DNA of 64,000 nt, taken from an uncultured SAR86 cluster bacterium. GTDB lineage: Bacteria > Pseudomonadota > Gammaproteobacteria > Magnimaribacterales > AG-339-G14. How positions within the stretch are numbered: the stretch's first letter is position 1; each line of letters opens with the position of its first letter. Shown piece after piece: positions 30,704 through 41,213 of the stretch. Location of the stretch: assembly GCA_902625415.1 (NCBI GenBank), contig CACOBG010000001.1, positions 186,001-250,000 on the forward strand. The letters run 5' to 3'. Position numbers and translations under genes: made by a program. Below the pieces are notes generated by a model, which was not told the origin of the DNA, searched no databases, and saw only the letters and a program-made list of their open reading frames with translations.

Positions 30704-30731
30704 ATTATACATGGCTTTGAGTAATAAGAAA
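30704..30731 (-). promoter_or_regulatory. rRNA operon promoter
   Basis: On the minus strand a perfect -10 TATAAT (30704-30709) is preceded, after a 16-base spacer, by TTTCTT (30726-30731), a weak -35. The discriminator CGCTCGCTCG after the -10 is GC-rich, the feature that makes stable RNA promoters sensitive to ppGpp and DksA; dksA is encoded at 38.2 kb. AT-rich sequence upstream, in the tyrS end, could act as an UP element. Confidence 0.65.
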
Positions 30732-30739
30732 GCGAAGAT

Positions 30740-31963
30740 TTAGCCTTTTTTTAGCTTTATTTTTAAGTGTTTCAGCTTACCTACTTGATAGGTGTTTTCA
30801 GACGGATTTTGAACGGAAGTAGCTTCGTCCGAAATCTTTTTTCCATCTATTTTTACTGCGCCTTGAGCGATCATTCTCCTTGCTTCTGATTTACTTTTAC
30901 AAAGTTTATAGTCTCCCAGTTCCTCACTGGACAATAGGTCTAAAATAGATACTGAAGATGCTTTCATAGAAAGCTTAATCAATTTAATTTCTGCTGGATC
31001 ATTTCCTTTAGAAAATCTATTTGTGAATTCTTTTTCAGCAAGAAGTGCTTTTTCTTCGCCATGAAATCTTGTCACAATTTCTGCTGAAAGCATTTTTTTT
31101 GCTTCCATAGGATTTAAACCTTGTTCAGTTTTTTTCTTTAGTTCTTTGATCTCAACAGATGACTTGAAACTTAATAAATCGAAGTATCGCCACATTAAGT
31201 CGTCTGATATTGACATAATTTTGCCAAACATATCATTTGGACTTTCTTTCAGGCCGATATAATTATTTAAAGATTTTGACATTTTCTTGACACCATCCGT
31301 CCCTTCCAGAATTGGCAGAGTCATAATGATCTGCTCTTCCATGCCGAAAGATTTTTGAATATCTCTGCCCACTAAAAGATTAAACTTTTGGTCAGTTCCA
31401 CCGAGCTCTACATCTGATTTGAGTTCAAAAGAATCATATCCTTGAACCAGAGGATATATAAATTCATGAATTGAGATGGGTTTGTTCCCTTTATATCTTT
31501 TACTAAAATCATCTCTTTCAAGCATTCGAGCAACTGTCATCTTTGAGCTTAAATTAATGAGCTCAGCGCTAGTCATTTTTTTGAACCATGTGGAATTAAA
31601 CTCAATTTTTGTTTTTTTCTTATCTAAAATTTTGAAAATTTGTTCTTGGTAGGTCTCAGAATTTTTTTTAAGTTGCTCTACCGTTAATATTGGACGGGTT
31701 TCGCTGACACCCGAAGGGTCGCCTATCATTCCAGTGAAATCTCCAATTAAAAAGACAACCTGATGTCCAAGATCTTGAAATTGTTTTAATTTATTGATCA
31801 AAACAGTATGGCCCAAGTGTAAGTCAGGAGCAGTTGGGTCAAATCCAGCTTTGATAATTAAAGGTTTATTTTTATTTAATTTTTTTTCTAAACCTTTTTC
31901 AGGAATGATTTCTTCTACCCCGCGTTTTAATATTTCTAATTTTTCTGAAGTTGATAAACTCAT
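30740..31963 (-). CDS. tyrS: tyrosyl-tRNA synthetase
   Basis: A class I aminoacyl-tRNA synthetase of 407 residues that charges tRNA-Tyr. The HIGH-type motif is HLGH at 49-52 inside [13 protein letters not shown], and [14 protein letters not shown] is the KMSKS loop. The C-terminal S4-like RNA-binding domain includes [19 protein letters not shown]. The protein resembles the TyrZ-type enzymes found in Pseudomonas. It ends 9 bases before the rRNA promoter on the same strand, and the order M23 peptidase/tyrS/16S is that of Pseudomonas aeruginosa. Confidence 0.96.
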   Translation of the reverse strand: MSLSTSEKLEILKRGVEEIIPEKGLEKKLNKNKPLIIKAGFDPTAPDLHLGHTVLINKLKQFQDLGHQVVFLIGDFTGMIGDPSGVSETRPILTVEQLKKNSETYQEQIFKILDKKKTKIEFNSTWFKKMTSAELINLSSKMTVARMLERDDFSKRYKGNKPISIHEFIYPLVQGYDSFELKSDVELGGTDQKFNLLVGRDIQKSFGMEEQIIMTLPILEGTDGVKKMSKSLNNYIGLKESPNDMFGKIMSISDDLMWRYFDLLSFKSSVEIKELKKKTEQGLNPMEAKKMLSAEIVTRFHGEEKALLAEKEFTNRFSKGNDPAEIKLIKLSMKASSVSILDLLSSEELGDYKLCKSKSEARRMIAQGAVKIDGKKISDEATSVQNPSENTYQVGKLKHLKIKLKKG

Positions 31964-32028
31964 GAATGTAATTATTTATTTCTCAAAAAATTTATATATT
32001 TCTCTGAAATGATACTCTAAAAATGTAA

Positions 32029-33315
32029 ATGAAAAATTTAATTCTTGATATAAAGTATTATTTGCTCTTTCTATTAGTTGTATTAGTTGCATTCTATTTG
32101 TATTTAAATTTTGGAATGAATTTCAATAAGAATTTCTCTCCAGAAATAATTGCAGATGCATCCTTCAGAGACGAAATAACTCTTCAAGAAAATCAAAGTG
32201 AGCAAATTTTTAAAGGAGCCTTATCAAAAAAAATAAAAGTAGATAAAAATGACACTTTAATAAAGATATTAAGCTCTAATGAAGTAGAAAGTAAGTACAT
32301 AAAAGCCTTAATAAAAACCAAAGGTTCTGAGAAGCTTGCCAATATAAAAACCGGCGATATTGTAGAAATTTCATTCACTGAAAACAAAATACCTAAAGAA
32401 ATATTTGTAACCAGAAATGGTTTGAAGGGAGTCTTGGCAGAATTCAAAGACAAAACTTACTCCATCGAAAATCACGAAAGAATTCCAGAAGTTATTGAAA
32501 GATTTGCATCTGTGACCATTGATGAATCTTTATATCAATCTGCTTTAAAAGAAGGAATATCAGATAGCGTAATTATGGATTTAGTTTTTATATTCGGCTG
32601 GGACATAGATTTTGTTTTTGATATTAGATCAGGAGATAGTTTTGAAATTCTTTATGAAGAATATTTTTATAAAGGAGAAAAAATCAAAAATGGAGACATT
32701 AAAGCTGCAAGATTTAAAAGAGGAAAAAAAGTTTTTTCAGCGATTAGATTCTTTTCCAACGTGTCAGGAACAAAAGAGTATTTTTCAACTAGAGGAGAAA
32801 ATGTTAAAAAAGCTTTTTTAAGAACGCCTGTCGAATTTTCTTACATAAGTTCTCGTTACAACCTCAAAAGAAAGCATCCTGTACTGAATAAAATTAGAGC
32901 TCATACAGGAGTAGATTATGCAGCGCCCACTGGAACTCCAGTAAGATCAACAAGTTCAGGAACAGTATCTTTCATTGGGAACAAAGGTGGATATGGGAAG
33001 CTAATCGAGGTAAAGCATTCCGAAGACTACTCAACTCGCTATGCACACTTATCAAAATTCAATCCGAGACTGAGCAATGGTTCAAAGGTTGAGCAAGGCG
33101 AGACTATTGGATACGTTGGCCAAACGGGATTGGCAACCGGACCACATTTACACTATGAATTTAGAGTTGGAGGTAATCACACTAATCCCTTGACCGTAAA
33201 GCTACCGGATGCGAAACCAATATCGGAAGTTGAAAAAAAAGAATTTTTTGATCATGCCATTAAAATGATCAATCGGCTTGATGAGCTATTCCTCAAATTT
33301 TATGCCGAAGTCTGA
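32029..33315 (+). CDS. M23 family murein endopeptidase (MepM-like)
   Basis: A 428-residue membrane-anchored peptidoglycan hydrolase that cuts cross-links to allow wall growth. One N-terminal transmembrane segment spans residues 8-27. An OapA/LysM-like region follows, with VDKNDTLIKILSSNEV near 71-86. The LytM domain carries zinc ligands H292 and D296 (HTGVD) and H373-L-H375 with H340 nearby, all intact, so it should be active rather than an EnvC-type regulator. It is divergent from tyrS and overlaps the likely anmK start by 14 bases, linking wall cutting with wall recycling. Confidence 0.9.
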   Translation: MKNLILDIKYYLLFLLVVLVAFYLYLNFGMNFNKNFSPEIIADASFRDEITLQENQSEQIFKGALSKKIKVDKNDTLIKILSSNEVESKYIKALIKTKGSEKLANIKTGDIVEISFTENKIPKEIFVTRNGLKGVLAEFKDKTYSIENHERIPEVIERFASVTIDESLYQSALKEGISDSVIMDLVFIFGWDIDFVFDIRSGDSFEILYEEYFYKGEKIKNGDIKAARFKRGKKVFSAIRFFSNVSGTKEYFSTRGENVKKAFLRTPVEFSYISSRYNLKRKHPVLNKIRAHTGVDYAAPTGTPVRSTSSGTVSFIGNKGGYGKLIEVKHSEDYSTRYAHLSKFNPRLSNGSKVEQGETIGYVGQTGLATGPHLHYEFRVGGNHTNPLTVKLPDAKPISEVEKKEFFDHAIKMINRLDELFLKFYAEV

Positions 33316-34423
33316 TTTATATATTGGAGTTCTCTCTGGAACTTCAGCAGATTCTATAGATGCTTTATTAGTGGATTTTTCAAACTCGATTGAAGTTATT
33401 GATCGTTTTTCAAAAAAAATACCTAAAGCAGTTAAAAATAAAATATTTGAACTTGTCCTAAATAAAAAAATTACTAACTACGCTAAGCGACAAACGGAGT
33501 TAGATGACATTCTAGGTGAACTTATAGGTAAATCTGTTAACCAACTTATTAAAAGAACCAAGATAGATAAGCAAATGGTTAAAGCCGTCGGAAGTCATGG
33601 GCAAACCATAAAACACAGCTCATCGAGAAAAAATCCTTTTAGTTTGCAAATTGGAAATCCAGAGTTAGTCAGAAAGCTTACAGGCATCAAAGTAGTTTAT
33701 GGTTTCCGACAAAGCGATATAGCAAACGGGGGAATGGGTGCTCCCCTGACACCAGCTTTTCACAATGAGTATATGTCTCAAGCAAAAGTTAATCGAGCAA
33801 TTGTCAATATTGGCGGAATAACTAATGTAACTTTGCTGCCTGCAAAAGGAAAAGTTCTTGGATGGGACATTGGACCTGGAAATTGCCTCATAGATCAAGC
33901 TATGAAAAATATTACTAATGGAAAAAAGCAATTTGATAACAAGGGATTCCTGGCAAAAAAAGGAAATCCTCATGTATTGAAAAATACCATCAAGAAATTT
34001 CTCAATGAGAGTTACTTTAAAAGACCCATTCCTAAAAGTCAGACAGTTGAAAACTATGATTTAAGAAAATTTAAATTTGATCCATTAGAAATAAAGAAGC
34101 TTAAAGACGAAGACTTAATTTCAGGCTTAACCGAGATTACATTTCAATCAATTTTGAGAGACCTAAAGAAATACTGTAATAAAAAATATGAGATTTATTT
34201 TTGTGGTGGTGGAACAAAAAATAATTATTTAATGGATAGATTTAATAAACTCCATATAGAAAATCTGCAATTCTTTAAAACTTCAGATTTAGGAATTGAC
34301 CCGCTTGATGTGGAAGCTGTGACTTTTGCCTGGTTGGCAAAGAAAAGACTAGAAAAACAAAAAATTAACCTAACAAGCGTTACCGGATCTAAACCTTGTT
34401 TGATGGGCGAAGTAATAAACTAA
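33302..34423 (+). CDS. anmK: anhydro-N-acetylmuramic acid kinase AnmK
   Basis: The enzyme opens and phosphorylates anhydroMurNAc recovered from peptidoglycan turnover. I place the start at ATG 33302 so that the protein opens [20 protein letters not shown], as in the family; the ORF could extend 8 codons further upstream. [38 protein letters not shown] and [11 protein letters not shown] are the conserved ATP and sugar sites. It overlaps the M23 peptidase and its TAA stop interlocks with the erpA stop over four bases. Confidence 0.94.
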   Translation: MPKSDLYIGVLSGTSADSIDALLVDFSNSIEVIDRFSKKIPKAVKNKIFELVLNKKITNYAKRQTELDDILGELIGKSVNQLIKRTKIDKQMVKAVGSHGQTIKHSSSRKNPFSLQIGNPELVRKLTGIKVVYGFRQSDIANGGMGAPLTPAFHNEYMSQAKVNRAIVNIGGITNVTLLPAKGKVLGWDIGPGNCLIDQAMKNITNGKKQFDNKGFLAKKGNPHVLKNTIKKFLNESYFKRPIPKSQTVENYDLRKFKFDPLEIKKLKDEDLISGLTEITFQSILRDLKKYCNKKYEIYFCGGGTKNNYLMDRFNKLHIENLQFFKTSDLGIDPLDVEAVTFAWLAKKRLEKQKINLTSVTGSKPCLMGEVIN

Positions 34424-34767
34424 ATTGAAAAAGAAGCTCCGCAACCGCAGGTTGTAGTCGCATTTGGATTTTCAATGATGAATTTAGATCCTTCTAAATT
34501 TTCTACATAATCCAAAGTTGATCCAAAAAGGTATTGAATACTTAGAGAATCAATCAATACCGATACTTCGTCTTCTTTCAAGACCGTATCATCGTCTTCA
34601 GCATTGTCATCTAACTTAAAACCATATTGAAAACCTGAACAGCCTCCTCCGGTAACAAAAACCCTGAGGTGAAGATTTTTTTTGTTTTCTTCGGCTATTA
34701 GGTTTTTAACCTTTAAAACAGCATTTTCAGTAATGTTAAGTTCTTTTGGAACAAATTTTTCAACCAT
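34420..34767 (-). CDS. erpA: iron-sulfur cluster insertion protein ErpA
   Basis: A 115-residue A-type carrier that hands Fe-S clusters to apo-enzymes, in E. coli to IspG and IspH. The three cluster cysteines are C43 in [10 protein letters not shown] and C107 and C109 in [12 protein letters not shown](C) and [17 protein letters not shown] match the family. It is encoded 1 base after argC and probably cotranscribed with it. The same erpA-argC neighbourhood is found in Pseudomonas. Confidence 0.94.
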   Translation of the reverse strand: MVEKFVPKELNITENAVLKVKNLIAEENKKNLHLRVFVTGGGCSGFQYGFKLDDNAEDDDTVLKEDEVSVLIDSLSIQYLFGSTLDYVENLEGSKFIIENPNATTTCGCGASFSI

Positions 34768-34768
34768 A

Positions 34769-35749
34769 TCAGCTACTCATTATATCCAAACATTGTATCG
34801 CTTGGCTTGCGGCACCCTTTAAAAGGTTATCAATTGCCGAATTAACAATAATTGTATTACTTTGAAAAGCATATGAAACGGATATATCACAATAGAATGT
34901 ATTAATTACCTCTTTGATTTCAGCAATTTCTCCCTTTTCTTTGACCCTCACTAATTTATGCTTCTCATAATAACTTTCATACAATTCATTTAGGTCTAAA
35001 TCATTTTGGCTGACTTCACAATAAAGCGTCACGTATTCTCCCCTAAAAAGCGGTAAAAGATGTGGGATGAAAATGATCTCATGATCAAGATTGAATTCTG
35101 TTTTTAAGAAGTCTTTTATTTCCGGTTGGTGTCTATGAAAACCAACATTATAAGATTTAAAATTTTCTTTGATATCCTCTTCAAGACCGTTTTCTACGGA
35201 AGATTTGCCAGCCCCACTTATTCCAGATTTAGCATCCAAAATAATTTTTGAATTTTGTTGTAAGTATGGAATGACGGGAAGCAAACCAAGAATGGAAGCA
35301 GTAGGATAACATCCAGGTACTGCGACTAAATTTGCTGCTTTAATTTTTTCTGCAGAATGTTCAGGTAAGCCATATATAGCTTGAGGCAGAAGATCATCTG
35401 CCCTATGTTTGCTGTCATAAGTTTCTTGCCAAAGTTTTCCATTTGATAGTCTAAAATCTGCTGATAGATCAATAACTTTTACCCCTTTTTTTAAAATCTC
35501 TGGAACATAATCCATTGAGTAGTCATGTTTGGTCGCAAAAAAAACATAATCAAGATTTTTAGGCATTTGATCTATAGGTTGTAAAACTAATTTACTATTC
35601 GTTTTTGAATAGATCTCTTTGTATTTCTTTCCTTCATGCGAAAAAGAAGAGACAAAGGCAAGACTTAAATCTTCCCTAGATTCGATAATCGAAGCAAGCT
35701 CCTCTCCCACATAGCCTGTAGCGCCCACTATTCCAATATTTAAAGACAT
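34769..35749 (-). CDS. argC: N-acetyl-gamma-glutamyl-phosphate reductase ArgC
   Basis: The third step of arginine synthesis, reducing the ArgB product with NADPH. The nucleotide-binding [13 protein letters not shown] is at 5-17, DLSADFRL at 94-101, and the catalytic Cys is C147 in [17 protein letters not shown] in the C-terminal half matches the family's catalytic His loop. Length 326 residues, slightly shorter than typical type 1 enzymes. It lies upstream of erpA, divergent from thiD. Confidence 0.95.
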   Translation of the reverse strand: MSLNIGIVGATGYVGEELASIIESREDLSLAFVSSFSHEGKKYKEIYSKTNSKLVLQPIDQMPKNLDYVFFATKHDYSMDYVPEILKKGVKVIDLSADFRLSNGKLWQETYDSKHRADDLLPQAIYGLPEHSAEKIKAANLVAVPGCYPTASILGLLPVIPYLQQNSKIILDAKSGISGAGKSSVENGLEEDIKENFKSYNVGFHRHQPEIKDFLKTEFNLDHEIIFIPHLLPLFRGEYVTLYCEVSQNDLDLNELYESYYEKHKLVRVKEKGEIAEIKEVINTFYCDISVSYAFQSNTIIVNSAIDNLLKGAASQAIQCLDIMSS

Positions 35750-35790
35750 TTATTTATTTTTAATTTTGCAAAAACATTATACTTTATTGC

Positions 35791-36552
35791 ATGATCAAGG
35801 ATGACAACCTAATTCTATCTATTGCCGGACACGACCCCACGGGTGGAGCTGGAATTCAAGTTGATGCGCAAATAGCAAATCATCACGGCAAGCATTGTCT
35901 CTCAATTCTCACTTGTGAGACTATTCAAAATTTAAAAAGTTTTGAAAAAATTATTCCTCAAGAGGAAAAATATATTCAAGCATCTTTTAACAATCTTTTA
36001 AAAAACTTTTCACTGAAGTATTTCAAGATTGGCTTGGTCCCAAACATCAAAATAGCTCATAAATTGGGTAGCTTAATTGCTTCAAACAAACCTGAATTTG
36101 TAGTCATTGATCCCATTTTAAAAACAGGAACTGGAAAAAAACTTTTTTTGAAAAAAGATCTGAATCTACTCATGCAAAAGCTCTATAGGAAAGCGACTTT
36201 ATTAACGCCAAATATTTACGAATTGAAAACACTCACAAACAAAAAAAATATTTTTGATGGTATTTTATTTTTACTGAATCAAGGAATTGAAAATGTTTAT
36301 GTAACTGGAGAATTAAAAAAAGGAAAAATTAGAAATCATCTCTACTCCAAAGGCGAGTTAGTAAATATCGATGAAGTTCCTAAGATTAAAACTACCATAC
36401 ATGGTAGCGGGTGTGCTTTATCAACATCCATCCTATGCTTTTTGGCAAATAAAAAAAGTTTGAAGGAAGCTTGTTCGAAATCACAAAACCTCATGAGAGT
36501 TTTAGTAAAAAACTCAAGAAATCATATTCATCAGAATATTCTTAAAATCTAA
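35791..36552 (+). CDS. thiD: hydroxymethylpyrimidine/phosphomethylpyrimidine kinase ThiD
   Basis: A 253-residue ribokinase-fold enzyme that phosphorylates HMP and then HMP-P for thiamine synthesis. SIAGHDPTGGAGIQVDA at the N-terminus binds the pyrimidine, VVIDPILKTGTGK and LLTPNIYEL are in the middle, and the anion hole HGSGCALS is near the C-terminus. It begins the unit thiD-thiE-PfkB kinase, with 2 bases to thiE. No thiC was seen in the window, so the pyrimidine may come from elsewhere in the genome or from uptake. Confidence 0.93.
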   Translation: MIKDDNLILSIAGHDPTGGAGIQVDAQIANHHGKHCLSILTCETIQNLKSFEKIIPQEEKYIQASFNNLLKNFSLKYFKIGLVPNIKIAHKLGSLIASNKPEFVVIDPILKTGTGKKLFLKKDLNLLMQKLYRKATLLTPNIYELKTLTNKKNIFDGILFLLNQGIENVYVTGELKKGKIRNHLYSKGELVNIDEVPKIKTTIHGSGCALSTSILCFLANKKSLKEACSKSQNLMRVLVKNSRNHIHQNILKI

Positions 36553-36554
36553 TA

Positions 36555-37181
36555 ATGATCCAAGGACTTTATGCAATTACACCTTCTGGCTTGGAAGAAA
36601 ACGATTTGCTTACTAAAACCGAAGTCTTGCTCAAAGAAGGAATTAAACTCATTCAGTACAGAGACAAAATTCTTGATAAAAAGACTCTTCAAGAAAAAGC
36701 TCATGCGCTTTTGAAATTAACCAAAAAATATGGAGCCAAGTTAGTTATCAATGATCACGTTGAAATTTGCTTGGAAATAAGTGCCGATGGCTTTCACCTA
36801 GGTTTAGAGGATTACTCATCTGAAGGAAACGTAGACCTCTTAAAAAAGAATAAAGAATTTATTTCAAAAAATTTGATATGCGGCCTATCTTGCAAATGGA
36901 ATAAGGAGCTGGTGGTCAACCCTCCTGAAAATGAAGTCAAATGGACTTATTTGGCAGTTGGGTCTTTTTATCCATCCAATACTAAGTCAACTATTCCGGA
37001 GACAAATGAGAGCGTAAAAAGAAAATTCCTAAGCTATACTGATAAGCCTCTAGTAGCTATTGGAGGTATCAATAAAAAAAATATCGGGGAAGTTAGGAGT
37101 TTAGGCTATTCTTGTTTTGCTCTAAGTGAAGCCCTCTTTGAAAATCCTCAAAACGTTTTAAATGTGTATAAAAGGTTATGA
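36555..37181 (+). CDS. thiE: thiamine-phosphate synthase ThiE
   Basis: The enzyme joins HMP-PP to the thiazole phosphate to make thiamine phosphate. The 208-residue TIM barrel shows IQYRDK (near 34-39), VINDHVEICLEISADGFHLG (near 65-84), AVGSFYPSNTK (the GP-x-F-x-(T/S)-x-TK site, here starting AVG rather than GPI) and VAIGGINKKN. It follows thiD by 2 bases and overlaps the next kinase start by 4 bases. The variant GSFYPS motif still keeps the phosphate-binding small residues. Confidence 0.88.
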   Translation: MIQGLYAITPSGLEENDLLTKTEVLLKEGIKLIQYRDKILDKKTLQEKAHALLKLTKKYGAKLVINDHVEICLEISADGFHLGLEDYSSEGNVDLLKKNKEFISKNLICGLSCKWNKELVVNPPENEVKWTYLAVGSFYPSNTKSTIPETNESVKRKFLSYTDKPLVAIGGINKKNIGEVRSLGYSCFALSEALFENPQNVLNVYKRL

Positions 37182-38158
37182 AAGTAATTGGTTTTGGCGC
37201 AGCACTAGTCGATAAGCAATTTCTTATAAAAGATGATGCGCTAAATGCGCTAGGTATTGAAAAAGGTTTAATGACTTTGAATTCTGAAGAGGAGCAGAAT
37301 GAGTTACTCACTTTTCTACAAAATCAAAATTACGATCAAATATCTTCGTGTGGCGGGTCAGCAACTAATAGTATTTACGCAGCTGCAGCTTTGGGAACCA
37401 GTTCTGGCTTCATTGGTAAAGTTGCAGAAGATGAAGATGGCGCAATCTATAATGCCGATTTGAAAGACAATAACATTGAAATATCAAACTGCATCACATC
37501 ATCAAATGGTAAAACCGGAAACTGTATTGTTTTAATTACCCCGGATGCAGAAAGAACAATGAATACTTATCTAGGTGTGAGTTCTGAAACAAAATTTTCT
37601 GAAATAAATTTCGAGCAAGTTTCTGCAACAAATTTGCTCTTTATGGAAGCTTATGTAGTTACTTCACCTGATACAAAAGATACCGCAAAGAAACTCATCA
37701 AAAGCTGTCACGAATCCAATATCAAAATAGCTTTGAGTCTTTCTGATCCTGGAATTGTGGCCGGTTTCAAAGATGAACTGAAATCCTGGATGAACGTGAA
37801 AATAGATTACGTATTTTGTAACCATGAAGAAGCAAAAACTTTTTGTGATGCAAATGAGTTCGATGACTTACGAAACTATGCAAAAACAATTTTTATCACT
37901 AACGGAGTAAACCCAACTATGGTTCTTGAAGAAAATCAAACCTATGAGGTATCCGCTTATGAAGCTAAGGCAGTTGACACTAATGGTGCTGGGGATATGT
38001 TTGCGGGTGGCGTAATTCATGGTTTAAGCGAAGGCTGGGAAAATGCTGAATCAGTAAGATTTGGTAACTTTTTGGCGTCAAAAGGAGTTGCTGAAATTGG
38101 ACCCAGACTTAAAAAAAATAAGTACATGGAATATTTAAAGGAGTTCACTAAAAAATAA
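37178..38158 (+). CDS. PfkB family sugar kinase, adenosine kinase-like
   Basis: A 326-residue ribokinase-family protein. The substrate signature SCGGSATNSIYAAAALG is at 57-73, and the phosphate-binding/catalytic DTNGAGDMFAGG at 267-278 with D273 as base. The sequence GNCIVLITPDAERTMNTYLGVS resembles bacterial adenosine kinases; nucleoside or ribose-type substrates are therefore likely, but I cannot fix which. It starts within the thiE stop codon, which could tie it to purine or thiamine salvage. Cytosolic. Confidence 0.8.
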   Translation: MKVIGFGAALVDKQFLIKDDALNALGIEKGLMTLNSEEEQNELLTFLQNQNYDQISSCGGSATNSIYAAAALGTSSGFIGKVAEDEDGAIYNADLKDNNIEISNCITSSNGKTGNCIVLITPDAERTMNTYLGVSSETKFSEINFEQVSATNLLFMEAYVVTSPDTKDTAKKLIKSCHESNIKIALSLSDPGIVAGFKDELKSWMNVKIDYVFCNHEEAKTFCDANEFDDLRNYAKTIFITNGVNPTMVLEENQTYEVSAYEAKAVDTNGAGDMFAGGVIHGLSEGWENAESVRFGNFLASKGVAEIGPRLKKNKYMEYLKEFTKK

Positions 38159-38212
38159 AAAAATTAACTGGATACTTTCATCTTCTTTTGATAAATTCTG
38201 CTCTTCAAAATT

Positions 38213-38821
38213 ATGGCTACTAAAAATTCCAAAAAACTAACCAAAGCAAAAAAGCCTGCAGCTAAAAAAGTAACTAAGGTACAAAAAAAACCAGTAAAGA
38301 AGCCTGTTGCGAAGAAACCAGCCAAACCAGTAAAAAAAGCAGCTGCTGCAAAAAAAGCACCAAAAAAAGCGGCAGTCAAAGTCAGCGCCTCTCCAACGGA
38401 TTTTTCAGCTTTCTTAAAGAATTTCCAACCTTATAGGTCAAAAAAATCGGAAAAATACATGAACAAAAATCAGCAGAAGCATTTTCTTGGAATGCTGACC
38501 GCTTGGAAAGAAGCTCTTATTGAAGAACAAGAAAAAACAGAACAATTAATTCAACAAGATCAAAGTAATTTTCCAGATTCTTTGGATCGTGCTGCAAAAG
38601 AAGAAGAATTTATGCTGGAATTGAGAAAAAGAGAAAGAGAACGAAAACTCATAGCAAAGATTGATCTTTCTCTGAAGGACTTAGAAGATAATCTCTATGG
38701 TTATTGTGAATCCTGTGGTGTTGAAATTGGCATCAAAAGACTGGAAGCCAGACCGACTGCAACTAAATGCATCGATTGCAAAACCGTCGACGAAATTAAA
38801 GAAAAACAACAGTTCGGTTAA
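38213..38821 (+). CDS. dksA: RNA polymerase-binding transcription factor DksA with lysine/alanine/proline-rich N-terminal tail
   Basis: DksA binds in the RNA polymerase secondary channel and works with ppGpp, especially at rRNA promoters. The core from residue 63 on is canonical: the coiled-coil tip carries D122 and D125 (PDSLDRAAKEEEF) and the zinc finger C165, C168, C186 and C189 (CESC, CIDC). The first 60 residues are an extra K-A-P repeat tail, about a third of the chain and histone H1-like; E. coli DksA has 151 residues, this one 202. No signal peptide. The gene shares one base with folK. Confidence 0.93.
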   Translation: MATKNSKKLTKAKKPAAKKVTKVQKKPVKKPVAKKPAKPVKKAAAAKKAPKKAAVKVSASPTDFSAFLKNFQPYRSKKSEKYMNKNQQKHFLGMLTAWKEALIEEQEKTEQLIQQDQSNFPDSLDRAAKEEEFMLELRKRERERKLIAKIDLSLKDLEDNLYGYCESCGVEIGIKRLEARPTATKCIDCKTVDEIKEKQQFG

Positions 38822-39261
38822 TGTCTTCGCATCTTGCGTACTTGGTTTTAGGCTCAAATTTAGGGAATCGGTCAACAAATCTCGTAAATGCCAAGACAGA
38901 AATAAGAGCACTTTCTGAAACAAAAATTCTGAAAGAGAGCGAAATCTATAAGTCTCCTGCTTATGGTCCAATCGACCAGCCATTTTTTTTCAATCTTGCT
39001 TTGGAAGTTGAAACGAAGTTTCCGCCTTTGGTGCTTCTTGAGCATCTACAAAAAATTGAAAAAAAACTCAAACGCGAAAAAGACTCTCATATGAAACCTC
39101 GAACTATTGATATCGATATTGTTTTTTTTGATGATGAAACAATAGAAACGCCTATTTTAAAAGTACCGCACTACGATTGGCAAAATCGAGACTTTTTCAT
39201 TAACCCACTCAAAGAAATAAATTGCCAAGCTCAAGAATTTAAAAACTTTAGCTTTGACTAA
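38821..39261 (+). CDS. folK: 2-amino-4-hydroxy-6-hydroxymethyldihydropteridine pyrophosphokinase FolK
   Basis: The kinase activates hydroxymethyldihydropterin for dihydropteroate synthesis in the folate pathway. It has 146 residues. LGSNLGNR (near 8-15), DQPFFFNLALEVET (near 51-64), HLQKIEKKLKREK, KPRTIDIDIVFFDD and VPHYDWQNRDFFINPL are family motifs. The TAATG overlap with dksA couples the two. A second folate gene, fau, is at 58.6 kb. Confidence 0.93.
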   Translation: MSSHLAYLVLGSNLGNRSTNLVNAKTEIRALSETKILKESEIYKSPAYGPIDQPFFFNLALEVETKFPPLVLLEHLQKIEKKLKREKDSHMKPRTIDIDIVFFDDETIETPILKVPHYDWQNRDFFINPLKEINCQAQEFKNFSFD

Positions 39262-39284
39262 AGTTTTCAAGATAGAATTATTTA

Positions 39285-41213
39285 ATGAAGACTTATTCGG
39301 TAAGCGAAGCAAAAAAGAAAAATTCCATAATCTCTGAAGAAGATTTCAATACTGAATATCAAGAGTCAATAAATAATCCAGAGAGCTTCTGGCAGAAAAA
39401 AGCTGAAGAAACCTTGGACTGGTTTTCAAATTGGGATGAAGTGACTGCATCTTATTTGGAAGCCGGCGAAGTAGCTTGGTTCAAAACAGGAAAATTGAAT
39501 GCTTGTTTTAATTGTGTTGACCGTCACTTGGAAAATCATGCGAACAAAACTGCAATCATTTGGGAAGGCGATGATCCTAATGATAGTAAAGAAATTTCCT
39601 TTCAAGAGTTGCATAAGAACGTTTGTCAGTTCGCCAACCTCTTAAAATCCAGAAATATAAAAAAAGGTGATCGAGTTTGCATTTACATGCCTATGATTCC
39701 TGAGGCAGCTTATGCGATGTTGGCTTGTGCCAGAATTGGTGCGATTCATTCAGTGGTTTTTGGAGGATTTTCCATCGAATCCCTGAAAGATAGAATTTTA
39801 GACTCGGATTGCACCGCAGTCATAACCGCAAATGAGGGAATCAGAGGAGGAAAACTTGTCCCGCTAAAAAATAATGTGGATGAAGCTCTGAAGGACTGTC
39901 CTAATGTGCACAGCGTAATTGTCGTAAATCGAACGGAAAGAGCTTTTAACAAAGAAAATGAAGTGGATGTCGACTATTACCAAGACATTGAAAACTTTGA
40001 TGCAGATTGTCCTTGTGAAGAGATGGATGCCGAAGACCCGCTTTTCATTCTTTATACTTCAGGTTCGACAGGAAAACCCAAAGGAGTCCTCCATACCACC
40101 GGAGGATATTTGTTGGGTGCAGCCTTAAGCCACAAATACATTTTCAATTTAAAAGAAGACAGTATTTACTGGTGCACCGCTGACGTAGGCTGGGTTACAG
40201 GTCACACTTATATAGTCTATGGTCCTTTAGCAAATGCCTCAACTACTTTGATGTTTGAGGGTATACCGACGTTCCCCGATGTTTCCAGATTCTGGAATGT
40301 GATTGATAAACATCAAGTTAATATTTTCTACACCGCTCCGACTGCGATTAGAGCGCTTATGGCCCATGGCAATGAGCCTTTGCAATCCTCTTCGAGAGAA
40401 TCTTTGGAGGTATTGGGTACGGTTGGAGAACCTATAAATCCAGAAGCCTGGGAGTGGTATTACCATGAGGTTGGCAAAGGCAGATGTCCGATAGTCGATA
40501 CTTGGTGGCAAACCGAGACTGGCAGTATCATGATTTCCGGTTTGGCAGGATTTTCTGATCAAAAACCTGGTTGTGCAGGTAAACCTTTCCTTGGAATAAA
40601 TCCTGCGCTTGTGGATGAAGAAGGCAATGAAATCGAAGGACCGGGTAAAGGCAATCTGGTTGTCAAAAGTTCTTGGCCATCACAAATCAGAACGGTTTAT
40701 GGAGATCATCAAAGATGTGTTGAAACCTACTATTCAACTTACAAAGGTTTTTATTTCACAGGAGATGGCGCTGAGCGAGATGCGGATGGTTTTTATAGAA
40801 TCACAGGACGAGTTGATGATGTCTTAAATGTCTCTGGGCATCGCTTGGGTACTGCAGAAATAGAGAGTGCTTTGGTTTTGCACGAAGCAGTTGCAGAAGC
40901 TGCGGTAGTTGGTTTTGAACATGAAATCAAGGGACAAGGAATTTATTGTTATGTGAACCTTATGAAAGAAGCACAAGCTTCGGATGAAATCCATCAAGAA
41001 TTAATTGGACTCATCGTTAAAGAAATCGGTCCCATTGCAAAACCGGATTCCATTCAATTCTGTTACGATCTACCTAAAACGCGATCAGGAAAAATCATGC
41101 GTAGGATTTTAAGAAAAATTGCAGAAAACGAATTGGACAATTTGGGAGATACCACTACCCTTGCTGATCCCAGTATCGTAGACATCTTGATCAAAGAAAG
41201 ATTAAATAAATAA
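39285..41213 (+). CDS. acs: acetyl-CoA synthetase Acs
   Basis: An AMP-forming acetate activating enzyme of 642 residues. The P-loop [11 protein letters not shown] is around 262-272, [15 protein letters not shown] around 405-419, and the C-terminal lysine motif [10 protein letters not shown] around 600-609, the lysine whose acetylation usually switches the enzyme off. [20 protein letters not shown] is the hinge. It is immediately followed by msrA with no gap. It lets the cell use acetate as a carbon source. Confidence 0.96.
   Translation: MKTYSVSEAKKKNSIISEEDFNTEYQESINNPESFWQKKAEETLDWFSNWDEVTASYLEAGEVAWFKTGKLNACFNCVDRHLENHANKTAIIWEGDDPNDSKEISFQELHKNVCQFANLLKSRNIKKGDRVCIYMPMIPEAAYAMLACARIGAIHSVVFGGFSIESLKDRILDSDCTAVITANEGIRGGKLVPLKNNVDEALKDCPNVHSVIVVNRTERAFNKENEVDVDYYQDIENFDADCPCEEMDAEDPLFILYTSGSTGKPKGVLHTTGGYLLGAALSHKYIFNLKEDSIYWCTADVGWVTGHTYIVYGPLANASTTLMFEGIPTFPDVSRFWNVIDKHQVNIFYTAPTAIRALMAHGNEPLQSSSRESLEVLGTVGEPINPEAWEWYYHEVGKGRCPIVDTWWQTETGSIMISGLAGFSDQKPGCAGKPFLGINPALVDEEGNEIEGPGKGNLVVKSSWPSQIRTVYGDHQRCVETYYSTYKGFYFTGDGAERDADGFYRITGRVDDVLNVSGHRLGTAEIESALVLHEAVAEAAVVGFEHEIKGQGIYCYVNLMKEAQASDEIHQELIGLIVKEIGPIAKPDSIQFCYDLPKTRSGKIMRRILRKIAENELDNLGDTTTLADPSIVDILIKERLNK

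Noticed and set aside
32193..32821. Two antisense or out-of-frame ORFs inside the M23 peptidase gene
   Set aside because: Both overlap the coding region of a clear peptidase and have no recognisable fold.
38213..38400. K/A/P-rich segment of dksA as a misassembled histone H1-like gene
   Set aside because: The frame is continuous into the canonical DksA core with no stop, and the ATG has no alternative. Fusion or tail is the better reading.
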